Source of the DNA: Varibaculum vaginae
GTDB taxonomy: Bacteria > Actinomycetota > Actinomycetes > Actinomycetales > Actinomycetaceae
Assembly (NCBI RefSeq): GCF_900604285.1
Contig: NZ_UWNY01000001.1
Location: 496,001-560,000 of the forward strand
Length of the DNA: 64,000 bases
Direction: 5' to 3'
The notes beneath the pieces are model-generated. The model did not search any database. It saw nothing but the letters and a program-made list of their open reading frames with translations, and was not told the origin of the DNA. The position numbers and the translations under genes were made by a program. Position 1 is the stretch's first letter. Each line of letters starts with the position of its first letter. Positions 34,985 through 43,342 of this stretch are shown here, in pieces.

Positions 34985-36319
34985 TTGTCGCGCACATTTA
35001 CCTCCTTCAAATACCACAACTATCGGCTCTGGTGGATGTCCAATATTTTCGCCTCCACCGGCGTGTGGATGCAGCGAGTCGCCCAAGACTGGGTGGTGCT
35101 AATGGTGCTCACCGAGCAGTCGGGCTTCGCCGTCGGCGTGGTCACCGCCTTACAGTTCCTGCCCCAATTGTTGCTGTCGATACCGGCGGGGATGGTGGCA
35201 GACCGCTTCAATCGGCGCAGAATTATCCAAATCTGTCAATGCATAGTTGCCCTGTGTGGGCTGATAACTGGGATTTTACTGCTTACCGGAGTAGCCGCTC
35301 TCTGGCAAATCTACATATTTGCCCTGGTAACTGGGGTTGCGGATTGTTTAATCTCTCCCGCGCGGCAAGCTTTCGTTTCTGAGCTGGTCTCCATGGAGGA
35401 TCTACCGAATGCGGTGGGACTCAACTCGACCGCTTTTAACTCGGCACGTCTGATCGGTCCCGGTCTCGCTGGGTTCATGATCGCCGGAATTGGGCCAGGC
35501 TGGGTATTTATCGCCAACTGTGTGCTGTTTATCGTGCCAGTTTTAGGGTTGGCACTTATGGACTCCACCCGACTTTTTGGCCGAGAAAAAACTTCCCGGA
35601 CTCAGGGAATGATGCGGGAAGGGTTGCGTTACGTGCAAAACCGTACCGATATTAAAGCCATCATCGCGATTCTCACGGTAGTGGGAGCCTTGGGGATGAA
35701 TTTTCAACTAACCCAAGCTGTAATGGCCACCCGAGTATTCGGTAAAGGTGCAGGCGAATATGGCTTATTGGGGTCGATTATGGCAATCGGTGCCCTAGCG
35801 GGCGCCCTGCAAGCTGCTCGGCGTCGCCAGCCGCGAGTTTTTACCGTGGTGGTATCAGCCGTCCTGTTCGGGATTTTAGAGGGTGCACTCGCACTGGCTC
35901 CCACCTATGAAATCTTTGCCCTGTTGCTAATTCCCACCGGATTCGTGATGTTGAATCTGCTTACCAGTGCTAACGCCACTATTCAAGTTTCTACCCAGGA
36001 AGAAATTAGAGGGCGGGTACTGTCTATCTATTTCCTTTTCTTCCTGGGCACCACCCCGATTGGGGCGCCAATAATCGGTTGGGTGGCTGAACATTGGGGG
36101 CCGAGGTGGTCGCTAGGAGTGGGCGCCATTTCTTCGCTGCTGGTAGCAATAATAGTGGGACTTTGGCTGTGGCGGCATTGGAGAGTAGACGTTACTGTCC
36201 GTGCCTCGCGCCCCTTCTTACACATTGAAGGACCGCGAGAGCGGGCGATGCGGCGTCGCGCCGAACGCGCCGAACGGCAGCGGATTATGGATAATCAGTC
36301 GCGCGATACCGGAAACTAG
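34985..36319 (+). CDS. MFS transporter (EntS-like, 12 TM)
   Basis: A 444-aa major facilitator of the MFS_3/EntS-like group. It opens with FTSFKYHNYRLWWMSNIFASTG, has the loop 2-3 motif GMVADRFNRRRII, and has about 12 helices. A basic C-terminal tail (RAMRRRAERAERQR) follows. Start is TTG at 34985 with GAGGAGGAAGA just upstream. Such proteins export siderophores or drugs; the substrate here is not evident. Confidence 0.85.
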   Translation: MSRTFTSFKYHNYRLWWMSNIFASTGVWMQRVAQDWVVLMVLTEQSGFAVGVVTALQFLPQLLLSIPAGMVADRFNRRRIIQICQCIVALCGLITGILLLTGVAALWQIYIFALVTGVADCLISPARQAFVSELVSMEDLPNAVGLNSTAFNSARLIGPGLAGFMIAGIGPGWVFIANCVLFIVPVLGLALMDSTRLFGREKTSRTQGMMREGLRYVQNRTDIKAIIAILTVVGALGMNFQLTQAVMATRVFGKGAGEYGLLGSIMAIGALAGALQAARRRQPRVFTVVVSAVLFGILEGALALAPTYEIFALLLIPTGFVMLNLLTSANATIQVSTQEEIRGRVLSIYFLFFLGTTPIGAPIIGWVAEHWGPRWSLGVGAISSLLVAIIVGLWLWRHWRVDVTVRASRPFLHIEGPRERAMRRRAERAERQRIMDNQSRDTGN

Positions 36320-36403
36320 GTAAATATCTCCGGGGGCTTATGTAGGTTCTAGCTGGTAAAAATAGTTTTAAATATGAGTGGGGGTAAAAATAGTACTGAA
36401 CAG

Positions 36404-36476
36404 TGCCCCCGAGACGATTCGAACGTCCGACACCCGCTTTAGGAGAGCGGTGCTCTATCCCCTGAGCTACGAGGGC
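36404..36476 (-). tRNA. tRNA-Arg (CCU)
   Basis: Cloverleaf on the minus strand: acceptor GCCCTCG/CGGGGGC with one T-G pair, D-arm GCTC-AGGGGATA-GAGC, anticodon stem CCGCT/AGCGG with loop CTCCTAA (anticodon CCT), T-arm around TTCGAAT, discriminator A. Confidence 0.93.
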
Positions 36477-36667
36477 GCAAGGCGGCCGTCAGCGCCTCAG
36501 CCAGTCTAGGATAACACTGGTTAATCAGGCGCAAAACTGAAATGCGATCCACCTTGGGTTTTCTGGGGAGTGATTATTATCGTTTTCGCTCTCTTAGGGC
36601 ATGGCAACCAGGGGAAACCCTCTACTTCTCGTATGCTGGCATCGTGAGCTATAACCCGGAAACAGAG

Positions 36668-39600
36668 ATGAACTCAAGTGAGAACGCCGATGAGGTCTCG
36701 GCTATGGAAAAAGCACCTGCTAGCAGTCGGGAACAGCTAGTGGAGGCGGCGCTGAGTAACTGGAGCGCCGACCTGGAACGCACTATCGCAGAAGAGACCG
36801 CTTCGGCCTACTTGGAGCTGTCCGCCGCCCATCCTGGCGGTTTAGCGCAGCTTTACGGAGGGCGTCCCACCCGCTTATCTAACCTGGTAAGGGAACCGCA
36901 TGCTCTCTCTCATTGTCGGATTCGGGCGCGAGAAGTGCTTTCCGCTTCCCGCGATCGTGAAGCTCGTTACGGTAGTGGGCCAGTCTACCTGGCAATTGGG
37001 ACTGCCTCTTGGAGGCAGGGAGGAACCCTGGGGGCAGCTTGGGATCGGGCAGCTAGTCAAGCCGCATCGTCGGTAACCAAAATATCGGCGGCCGCTTCCT
37101 CGGCTTTAAGCGTAGAAAATACCGATACTAATCGTGAAAATGTGTCTGGGGAAGCGGGTCAAAACAGCGCGGTCTACGATATTGAAAAAATACATGCCAC
37201 CGAGCCTCGCACTATCACAGGGCCGGCGCTACTTTGTCCAGTGGAATTGTCGCTGACTGCGGATGACGATGTGCTGCTCACCCTAGACAATGTGGTAGAA
37301 GTATGGCCGCCGCTAGAAGCAGCATTACGGGAAAAAGGGGAACAGGCAGAAATCGTTTCCATCCTGCAAGGAATGCAAGCAGATGAAGCTTTCAGCCCTA
37401 CCAACGCTCTGCATGAACTGCGAAGTCTGGGAATGCTTCATCTTTTAGGATTTGACCTCTACGATTCGCTCACCGTAGGGCAATATTTACATCCTCTCTC
37501 TAACCTGGTAAAAGACTACGCCCTCAATAAAGAATTGTTAGCGCAATCCCCGGTGACAGCAGCGCTTTGTGGAGATGTGGAGGCCGCCGGGGTGGTGCTA
37601 TCCCCCCTACCGGAACCGGTTTTAAGTGACCGCGACCCGGTAGCTGAGCACGGGGTAGGCGACCTTGATCCCGCGCAGCATAACATCCTAGATGCGGTGG
37701 CATCCGGGGCGAACCTGCTACTAGATGCACCTCCGGAATCTGAAATCACCTCCACAGTTACCGCGATTCTCGCGGATGCTGCCAGTGCCGGGCGTACTAT
37801 CGCCTATGTGCCGGGGGCGCGGCGTCGCCTACAGCAAGTGCTCTCTTCCTTGGATCACCTGGGATTAGAGGGGCTCACCCTGGATTTATCGAACCGTAGC
37901 CGGTGGAACGATATCGTGCCGGCAAAGTTGCTGGAATCCTTGAACTCTCCGATTGAGTCGATTAATGCGGAGGAAGCCGACGCCACCAATAAGATGCGTC
38001 ATGAGCTGACGCAAGTGCGTTCCCAGCTCGGTGGATATATGGAGCAGCTGCATCGTAAACGCGATCCCTGGCAAGTGTCAGCCTATGATGCATTGCAAGT
38101 ATTGGCGGATTTAACTTCAATGAAGCCAGGGCCGCGCACTAAAGTACGGTTTGATCTGGAAACTTTACATCGTATCTCCGCAGATGGAGCCAAGCGTGCC
38201 CAAGAATTGCTCGCGGCAGCTGAAAAAGAAGGGATTTTTTCGCAGACACGAGCAAGCAACCCTTGGCATTCGGTGGTAGTTTCTTCCCCCGAAATGGTTG
38301 ACGCCGCTGTCGAGGGAGTCAGTCAACTTTCGGGGCGCACTTTGCCACAGGTGCGGGCAGATATTGATCGCGCGCAAAAGGAAACAGGGCTCCGCCGCGC
38401 CGCTACTCTCAACCAGTGGCATGATCAGCTGCGCATGCTAGATGGCCTACGCGAAGCCATGGATGTGTTTAAGCCTCAGATCTTCGAGCGTTCCGCCGCC
38501 GATATGGTAATTGCTACTGCCACTAAGAAATGGCGTCAAGAGCGTGCTCTCAATATGAAAAATTCCCAGCGGCGTCGCCTCATTAAACAGGCAAAAGATC
38601 TGGTTCGCCCAGGGCGTCGGGTTGAGAATCTACATCGCGAACTAATCCGGGTGCAGCAACAACGTCGCATTTGGCGCGAATATTCTCCCGGTGGGGGCTG
38701 GCCAGTTTTGCCCGGGCGTCTGGATCAAATGCAAAAGGCCGAGGAAGCGCTGCGTAGCCATATATCACGGTTGCAGCCGTTCTTCTCTACCGGGTTTGGG
38801 GATTTGGCAGAAATGCCGCTCGATGATCTAGCCAGTTTGATGGATAGCCTATCTGCAGATGAAAAGGGGGCAGAGCGACTTCCGCAGCGGGTGTCCTTAC
38901 TGAAAGAGATCCATGACATAGGAATGGATGAACTGGTAGATGACCTGCGTGAAAGGAGAGTTTCTCCCGAGCTGCTGCGCACTGAATTAGATTTGGCTTG
39001 GTGGGCATCGGCCTTGGCAGAAATGCTGCACCTTGATGATCGTCTGGCTCATTTTGACGGGGAACGTTTGAGTGAACTATCTGTGCGGCTGCGCGAACTT
39101 GACTCGGAGCAAGTGAAATCTTTATCTGGGCAAGTTTTGCGGCAGGTGCGTCGCCAGATTGCGAAACTGGTGGATTCTCAAAGTGAAACTGTTTCTGACC
39201 TGGAGCATGTGTTAAACGAGGCGCGCACAGATCTGCCGGAAATAATTGGGCAGTTCCCGATTGTCGAGCGGATGCGACCGATTCGTATGATTCCTCCGGT
39301 ATTGGTACCCCAGATTCTCGGAAATGACCATCCCGTGGATTTGTTGGTTCTCGATGGTGTAGAAAACGCTGACTTGGCAGAAGTTATTCCCGCGATTGCT
39401 CGGGCGAAACAAGTGGTAGTGGTAGGCGATGTGCGCCGTAGTGAACAGGGAACTATCTCTGATTTTGCGGGGATATTCCCGCAACTAACCGCGCCTCCTA
39501 CCCGTTCGCGGGTTAATGAATGGGTGGCGGCATTCCTGGCAGATCATGATTATGGCCGGGATGTGATGCCAGTGACCGTACCCCGTCCCTCACGTCCAGT

Positions 39601-40843
39601 AACTTTAACTGTTGTCGATGGACGGGGAATGCCCGCACCGGGAGCCCAATGTGTGGAAACCTCATCTCAAGAGGTTGATGAGGTAGTGCGGCAAGTTTGC
39701 AGGCACGTGGAACTACAACCGAAGGAATCTTTAGGTGTAGTGGCACTAACCGTAAAGCATGCCCAGCGAATCAGTGCCGCGATTATGAGCGAAGTTGCCC
39801 GTAACCCCAAGTTAGATAAATTCTTAGGGCATAATCAGGAAGAACCTTTTGTAATCGTAGATGCGGCGGGAGCCGCCGGTTTGCGTCGCGATCACGTAAT
39901 TTTATCGGTGGGATTTGCGAAAACACCTCATGGACAGGTGTTACATGACTTCGGAGTAATCTCGGCGATGGAAGGTACGGCGTTACTGGTGGACGCGGTT
40001 TCGATGGTGCGTAAAGAACTATCGTTGGTTTCTTCGATGGATCCCGATGCTATTGACCGGCAGCGTCTACACACTGCGGGTTCTAAGATGCTCTACGACT
40101 TGCTGCAAGCTGCGCGCGCTCAGGCGCAAACCGTGGGGCCAGTAGAGGCAGCGCAGGCGATGGGCGAGGAAGAATCGCAGCCTGATCGCCTCCTACTAGA
40201 TCTTGCAGAAAGGCTCTACTCGGTGGGATTAACTGTGATTCCCAACCTGGGACCCAAGAACGGGATGCGGATACCGTTAGCGATTGGACACCCCGACTAT
40301 CCAGATGAACTGCTGGTAGCGGTGTTAACAGATAACCCCGATTATGTGGCCGAAAAATCTTTGCGGCGGCGCGAACGGCATTGGCCTGATCGTCTTAAAG
40401 AATATGGATGGGTAGTGAGCGTAGTGTATTCCACCGCGGTATTCATGGATCCCGCCGCGCAGGCACAACGCTTACTTGATCTGGTAGTTGACGTAGTTGA
40501 AGAACGCAAAAAAGCGCAGGCAAAACGCGAGGCAGCTACAGTTCCGGCGCCCGCACCTACACCCGAGCCGGTTTCAGTGCTACTTCCAGCGAGTTCACCA
40601 GCACCACAGACAGCAATCAGCGAAAACGAGCGTCCCGTACGCCGTCCGCGGCTTTCCCGGGGACTGCCGTTGACCGCCTATGGTGATGATCAGCTAGATG
40701 ACTTGCTTGCTTGGATCCGTTCTGACGGTAAGACCCGCACTGTAGAAACAGAAGTAGATTTACTTTTCGGTGAATTAGGGCTGCGCCGCAGGGATACCCA
40801 GGTAGAAACGATTCTGAAGAATGTAGTAACCCGGAATCATTAA
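36668..40843 (+). CDS. Giant SF1-helicase/nuclease-like protein with degenerate active sites
   Basis: About 1391 aa from ATG 36668; the frame is open from 36542, but similarity to what I know of the family begins near SREQLVEAAL. The order resembles DNA2/NAM7-like helicases with a C-terminal REase-like domain: DLDPAQHNILDAVASGANLL before the Walker A position, which here reads APPESEITST (354-363) without the GKT; LVLDGVENADL at motif II; VVVVGDVRRSEQG (920-) at motif III; HVILSVGFA and LVSSMDPD late in the second RecA-like lobe. Residues about 1175-1290 look like a PD-(D/E)XK fold with Pro1203 and Leu1220 where acidic residues are expected. Coiled-coil insertions lie at about 440-860. No catalysis is predicted. 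A 63-aa gene follows 2 bp later. Confidence 0.65.
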   Translation: MNSSENADEVSAMEKAPASSREQLVEAALSNWSADLERTIAEETASAYLELSAAHPGGLAQLYGGRPTRLSNLVREPHALSHCRIRAREVLSASRDREARYGSGPVYLAIGTASWRQGGTLGAAWDRAASQAASSVTKISAAASSALSVENTDTNRENVSGEAGQNSAVYDIEKIHATEPRTITGPALLCPVELSLTADDDVLLTLDNVVEVWPPLEAALREKGEQAEIVSILQGMQADEAFSPTNALHELRSLGMLHLLGFDLYDSLTVGQYLHPLSNLVKDYALNKELLAQSPVTAALCGDVEAAGVVLSPLPEPVLSDRDPVAEHGVGDLDPAQHNILDAVASGANLLLDAPPESEITSTVTAILADAASAGRTIAYVPGARRRLQQVLSSLDHLGLEGLTLDLSNRSRWNDIVPAKLLESLNSPIESINAEEADATNKMRHELTQVRSQLGGYMEQLHRKRDPWQVSAYDALQVLADLTSMKPGPRTKVRFDLETLHRISADGAKRAQELLAAAEKEGIFSQTRASNPWHSVVVSSPEMVDAAVEGVSQLSGRTLPQVRADIDRAQKETGLRRAATLNQWHDQLRMLDGLREAMDVFKPQIFERSAADMVIATATKKWRQERALNMKNSQRRRLIKQAKDLVRPGRRVENLHRELIRVQQQRRIWREYSPGGGWPVLPGRLDQMQKAEEALRSHISRLQPFFSTGFGDLAEMPLDDLASLMDSLSADEKGAERLPQRVSLLKEIHDIGMDELVDDLRERRVSPELLRTELDLAWWASALAEMLHLDDRLAHFDGERLSELSVRLRELDSEQVKSLSGQVLRQVRRQIAKLVDSQSETVSDLEHVLNEARTDLPEIIGQFPIVERMRPIRMIPPVLVPQILGNDHPVDLLVLDGVENADLAEVIPAIARAKQVVVVGDVRRSEQGTISDFAGIFPQLTAPPTRSRVNEWVAAFLADHDYGRDVMPVTVPRPSRPVTLTVVDGRGMPAPGAQCVETSSQEVDEVVRQVCRHVELQPKESLGVVALTVKHAQRISAAIMSEVARNPKLDKFLGHNQEEPFVIVDAAGAAGLRRDHVILSVGFAKTPHGQVLHDFGVISAMEGTALLVDAVSMVRKELSLVSSMDPDAIDRQRLHTAGSKMLYDLLQAARAQAQTVGPVEAAQAMGEEESQPDRLLLDLAERLYSVGLTVIPNLGPKNGMRIPLAIGHPDYPDELLVAVLTDNPDYVAEKSLRRRERHWPDRLKEYGWVVSVVYSTAVFMDPAAQAQRLLDLVVDVVEERKKAQAKREAATVPAPAPTPEPVSVLLPASSPAPQTAISENERPVRRPRLSRGLPLTAYGDDQLDDLLAWIRSDGKTRTVETEVDLLFGELGLRRRDTQVETILKNVVTRNH

Positions 40844-40845
40844 CC

Positions 40846-41037
40846 ATGAAACATCCCGCGGCGCGTAGCTACTCGCAGGTGGATCTGCAGCGCATCCGAG
40901 AAGGTAAACCCACCTCCTGGCAGGAAAGCGCAGATCCAAGCCTGGAACAACGGAAGCATCAAGAAACTGCTAACCAGCGCCCCGAGGTAGACTACCTATC
41001 CGAACTTCCGCCCCATTGGCGCGAACACAATCAATAG
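40846..41037 (+). CDS. Small acidic/basic protein coupled to the helicase-like gene
   Basis: A 63-aa soluble polar protein with no membrane segment and no motif I recognise; it ends YLSELPPHWREHNQ. Its ATG lies 2 bp after the TAA of the helicase-like gene, which argues for co-translation and a functional link. Helical propensity is high in the middle (residues 10-45). Confidence 0.55.
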   Translation: MKHPAARSYSQVDLQRIREGKPTSWQESADPSLEQRKHQETANQRPEVDYLSELPPHWREHNQ

Positions 41038-41236
41038 CCCTCATTTGGGTTTATCTTCGGTGAAACCGGGGTATGTGGGGGCAGGTTTTCCTCCCCGCAG
41101 TCGTCCGCGCTCAGGGGCGGGAGGAAAAACTTCTTCCCAGCGCTGAACCCGGAGTGCTTTTATCGAGCAAGACCCGATGAAGGAGGAAAACCTAGGCTCC
41201 GCGCTGTCAAGCAGCTCTGCCAGAGCCCTTACGGGA
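41038..41236. repeat. Intergenic cluster of dispersed repeat copies
   Basis: Between the small gene and mscL lie three copies of the GGAGGAAAAAC motif: a minus-strand copy near 41082-41095 (GCAGGTTTTCCTCCCCGC), a plus copy at 41114-41137 (GGCGGGAGGAAAAACTTCTT) and a plus copy at 41181-41200 (AGGAGGAAAACCTAGGCTCC). A second module at 41148-41176 (begins CCCGGAGTGCTTTTA, ends GACCCG) matches the complement of 61543-61571 in 27 of 29 bases. No gene is evident. Confidence 0.65.
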
Positions 41237-41674
41237 TTAGCTGTTTTGGGCGGAAGATTGTTCGGATTGTAGCAGGTCGCGGATTTCGATTAGCAGTTCA
41301 ACCTGGGGATCTGCTTCGGGTTTTTCTGCTTCCTCTTCGGCCTTTGCTTTAGCATCGCGTATGCGCATCAGCTTATTCATCGGTACGACAATACAGGTAT
41401 AAATGGCCAGAGCCACCAACAGGAAGTTTACTAGAGCGGTGATAATTGCTCCTGGTTGCACAGTGGCACTGCCCAGATGGAACTCTAAAACGTTATCGAA
41501 GTTGGGTTTGCCTACTAGCCCAGCGATTAGCGGGTTGATAAATTTGTCTACTATGGCAGTGACCACCGCTCCGAAGGCGGCACCAATAACTACCCCGACT
41601 GCCAGGTCAATCGCGTTTCCGCGGGAAATAAACTCTTTGAATCCAGCAATGAAACCAGTTGTCTCCGTACTCAT
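41237..41674 (-). CDS. mscL: Large-conductance mechanosensitive channel
   Basis: A 145-aa two-TM channel that opens under membrane tension to release solutes during osmotic downshift. The N-terminal amphipathic helix FKEFISRGN leads into TM1 AIDLAVGVVIGAAFGAVVTAIVD, the most conserved part of the family; TM2 is about 72-98, followed by a charged C-terminal helix (KAKAEEEAEKPEADPQ). Lies 19 bp downstream of a SAF-domain gene on the same strand. Confidence 0.95.
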   Translation of the reverse strand: MSTETTGFIAGFKEFISRGNAIDLAVGVVIGAAFGAVVTAIVDKFINPLIAGLVGKPNFDNVLEFHLGSATVQPGAIITALVNFLLVALAIYTCIVVPMNKLMRIRDAKAKAEEEAEKPEADPQVELLIEIRDLLQSEQSSAQNS

Positions 41675-41693
41675 TATTCCTCTTTTCGTGGTT

Positions 41694-42368
41694 TTAACCT
41701 GTCCTAGCCAATTGTAGTGGTTCGGTCTTACTGGCTTGCACTAGCAGAGGAGCGTGCTTGGTGTTCACCGCTACCTCTATAGTGGCTGCTTTTTGTCTCC
41801 CAGTCAGTGAGCTGCTAGCGGTACTGACCGATAATACTCGCGCCGTGATTTGTGTGGAGAGTCCCTTACTTTCTGGAGCTTTTTGGATTGTTTCCTCGGG
41901 AAGGGTTTGGGGATTTTTCGTATCTGAGTTGTTACTGGTGGGAGAATTACTGCCTTGCTGATCTGTCAGGAAGAAAACCACCTCATCGCCGGAGCTGGCC
42001 AATCCCTGATCACTTTCGCGCAGCGGCAGCGCTAATATGACTTGCCCTTTATGGGCTTTTCGCGCGAACAGGGAGGAAGAAAATAAGGCTGGAAATAGGG
42101 GAGTGCCGGCAGCAATGGGAACCGCCGTTCGCTGCCCGACTACTTGGGAAACCTTTTGATACGTCCGGGGTGGCAAAGCCGCTAGGGGGACTGCTTTCAC
42201 TGTCACTTTATCGGCGGTTATAACTGTGCCGGGGGCGATGGTGGTGGCAGATACGATCATCGGTTTGCTAACAACTTGGGGTAGCACTAAACGCAATAAG
42301 GTGACTATTGCTGCCACCGCAGCAGCTAGGGCGATGGTGCGCCGCCAGCGCCAGAGAAACTCTCGCAT
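41694..42368 (-). CDS. SAF-domain membrane protein (CpaB/RcpC-like)
   Basis: A 224-aa protein with a basic N-terminus, one TM helix (about 10-31) and an extracellular SAF domain: SATTIAPGTVITADKVTVKAVP is the typical strand-loop pattern, followed by QRTAVPIAAGTPLFPALF. SAF proteins include CpaB/RcpC pilus-assembly subunits, but no tad/flp pilus genes lie here. Same strand as mscL and probably co-transcribed. Exact role unknown. Confidence 0.75.
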   Translation of the reverse strand: MREFLWRWRRTIALAAAVAAIVTLLRLVLPQVVSKPMIVSATTIAPGTVITADKVTVKAVPLAALPPRTYQKVSQVVGQRTAVPIAAGTPLFPALFSSSLFARKAHKGQVILALPLRESDQGLASSGDEVVFFLTDQQGSNSPTSNNSDTKNPQTLPEETIQKAPESKGLSTQITARVLSVSTASSSLTGRQKAATIEVAVNTKHAPLLVQASKTEPLQLARTG

Positions 42369-42615
42369 AGCTAGATTTTTGTCAGCTTTATGACCGCTAA
42401 TAAAAGCCTAGATAATCCGCCGGGAATTATTTCGGTTATTACCCCTTGGGGACAGAAAAACGCTGTCGGTAAGAACTGTTAAGTTCCGGGCGATGGCTGG
42501 AGAATAAGTGATATCTGGGGAAAGCTTAGCTACAAAGAGCTCCGCTACCACCCTAGCCTCTCAGGGCTAAATATCCCTGCCGATCCTTGTCGATGCCTCT
42601 GCTAGCGCCCTAAAA

Positions 42616-43236
42616 CTAGTCGTTTTCTAGTTTTTGCAGACCGCCCTCAGGGGTCAAGACCTGTTCGACTAGCTGGTCGTGCGGCTCCCGGGGTAATGCC
42701 CCTGCCTGGAGCATCTCCCAGTCATGTACCATGGCTATTAGCTGCGGATGGGTTGGACAATCCGTTCCGCAATGTAATAGTGCTTGGTCATACCATCCGG
42801 CTCCCCGCCCGAGACGCACTCCCGTCCTATCCACCGCCAAGGCAGGTAAGAAAATAATTTTTAGCCCGATTTTCGCTAGGTCTGCGCATTGCATTTCCCT
42901 CGAAAGCAAGGGTGGGTGCGGGTTGAAACGGCGGTAAAGAGCCCGTGTGTGCTGTACCGGATCCAGTTCTCCCCAACGTGATTGTTCCAGACCGCAAGGC
43001 ACCACTAGTTTCAAACCAGTCGCCAGAATGGTTTCGTTGAGTAAGAAAGTAGGAACTTCGGTGTCGAAAGAAAGGTAACTAGCCACCGCCTCACCAGGCT
43101 TTAAGGAATCTAAAAGTGGTTTCGCTGCCGCCAAGACTTGCGTTTCTGCCTGGTGGCGTTGTGCGGGTGAAAATGACAGGCGGCGGCGATCTAAAAATTT
43201 TTTTCGCAATGCCCGTTTGCTAGTCACTAAATCCAT
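42616..43236 (-). CDS. 5-formyltetrahydrofolate cyclo-ligase
   Basis: Converts 5-formyl-THF to 5,10-methenyl-THF with ATP, rescuing folate from a storage/inhibitory form. It has 206 aa. The basic N-terminus KRALRKKFLDRRRLS is the ATP-binding region, VPSYLSFDTEVPT-like and LGRGAGWYDQALL (family motif GxGxGxYD) are present. In many actinobacteria this gene lies close to moeA, as here (divergent, 106 bp apart). Confidence 0.92.
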   Translation of the reverse strand: MDLVTSKRALRKKFLDRRRLSFSPAQRHQAETQVLAAAKPLLDSLKPGEAVASYLSFDTEVPTFLLNETILATGLKLVVPCGLEQSRWGELDPVQHTRALYRRFNPHPPLLSREMQCADLAKIGLKIIFLPALAVDRTGVRLGRGAGWYDQALLHCGTDCPTHPQLIAMVHDWEMLQAGALPREPHDQLVEQVLTPEGGLQKLEND

Positions 43237-43342
43237 GAATCAATGATAGACGTTCACGCGTTTGGTTCCGTTCGGCTTTTCGCCGCAAAGGCTAAGGCGT
43301 GGGCAGGTAACCTGGAAATAGTACTAGACCTCAGGAGGGCGA

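Noticed and set aside
36542-36667. 42-residue N-terminal extension of the helicase-like protein
   Set aside because: It starts 65 bp after the tRNA-Arg gene without a ribosome binding site, and the family-like sequence begins after ATG 36668; kept as an alternative only.
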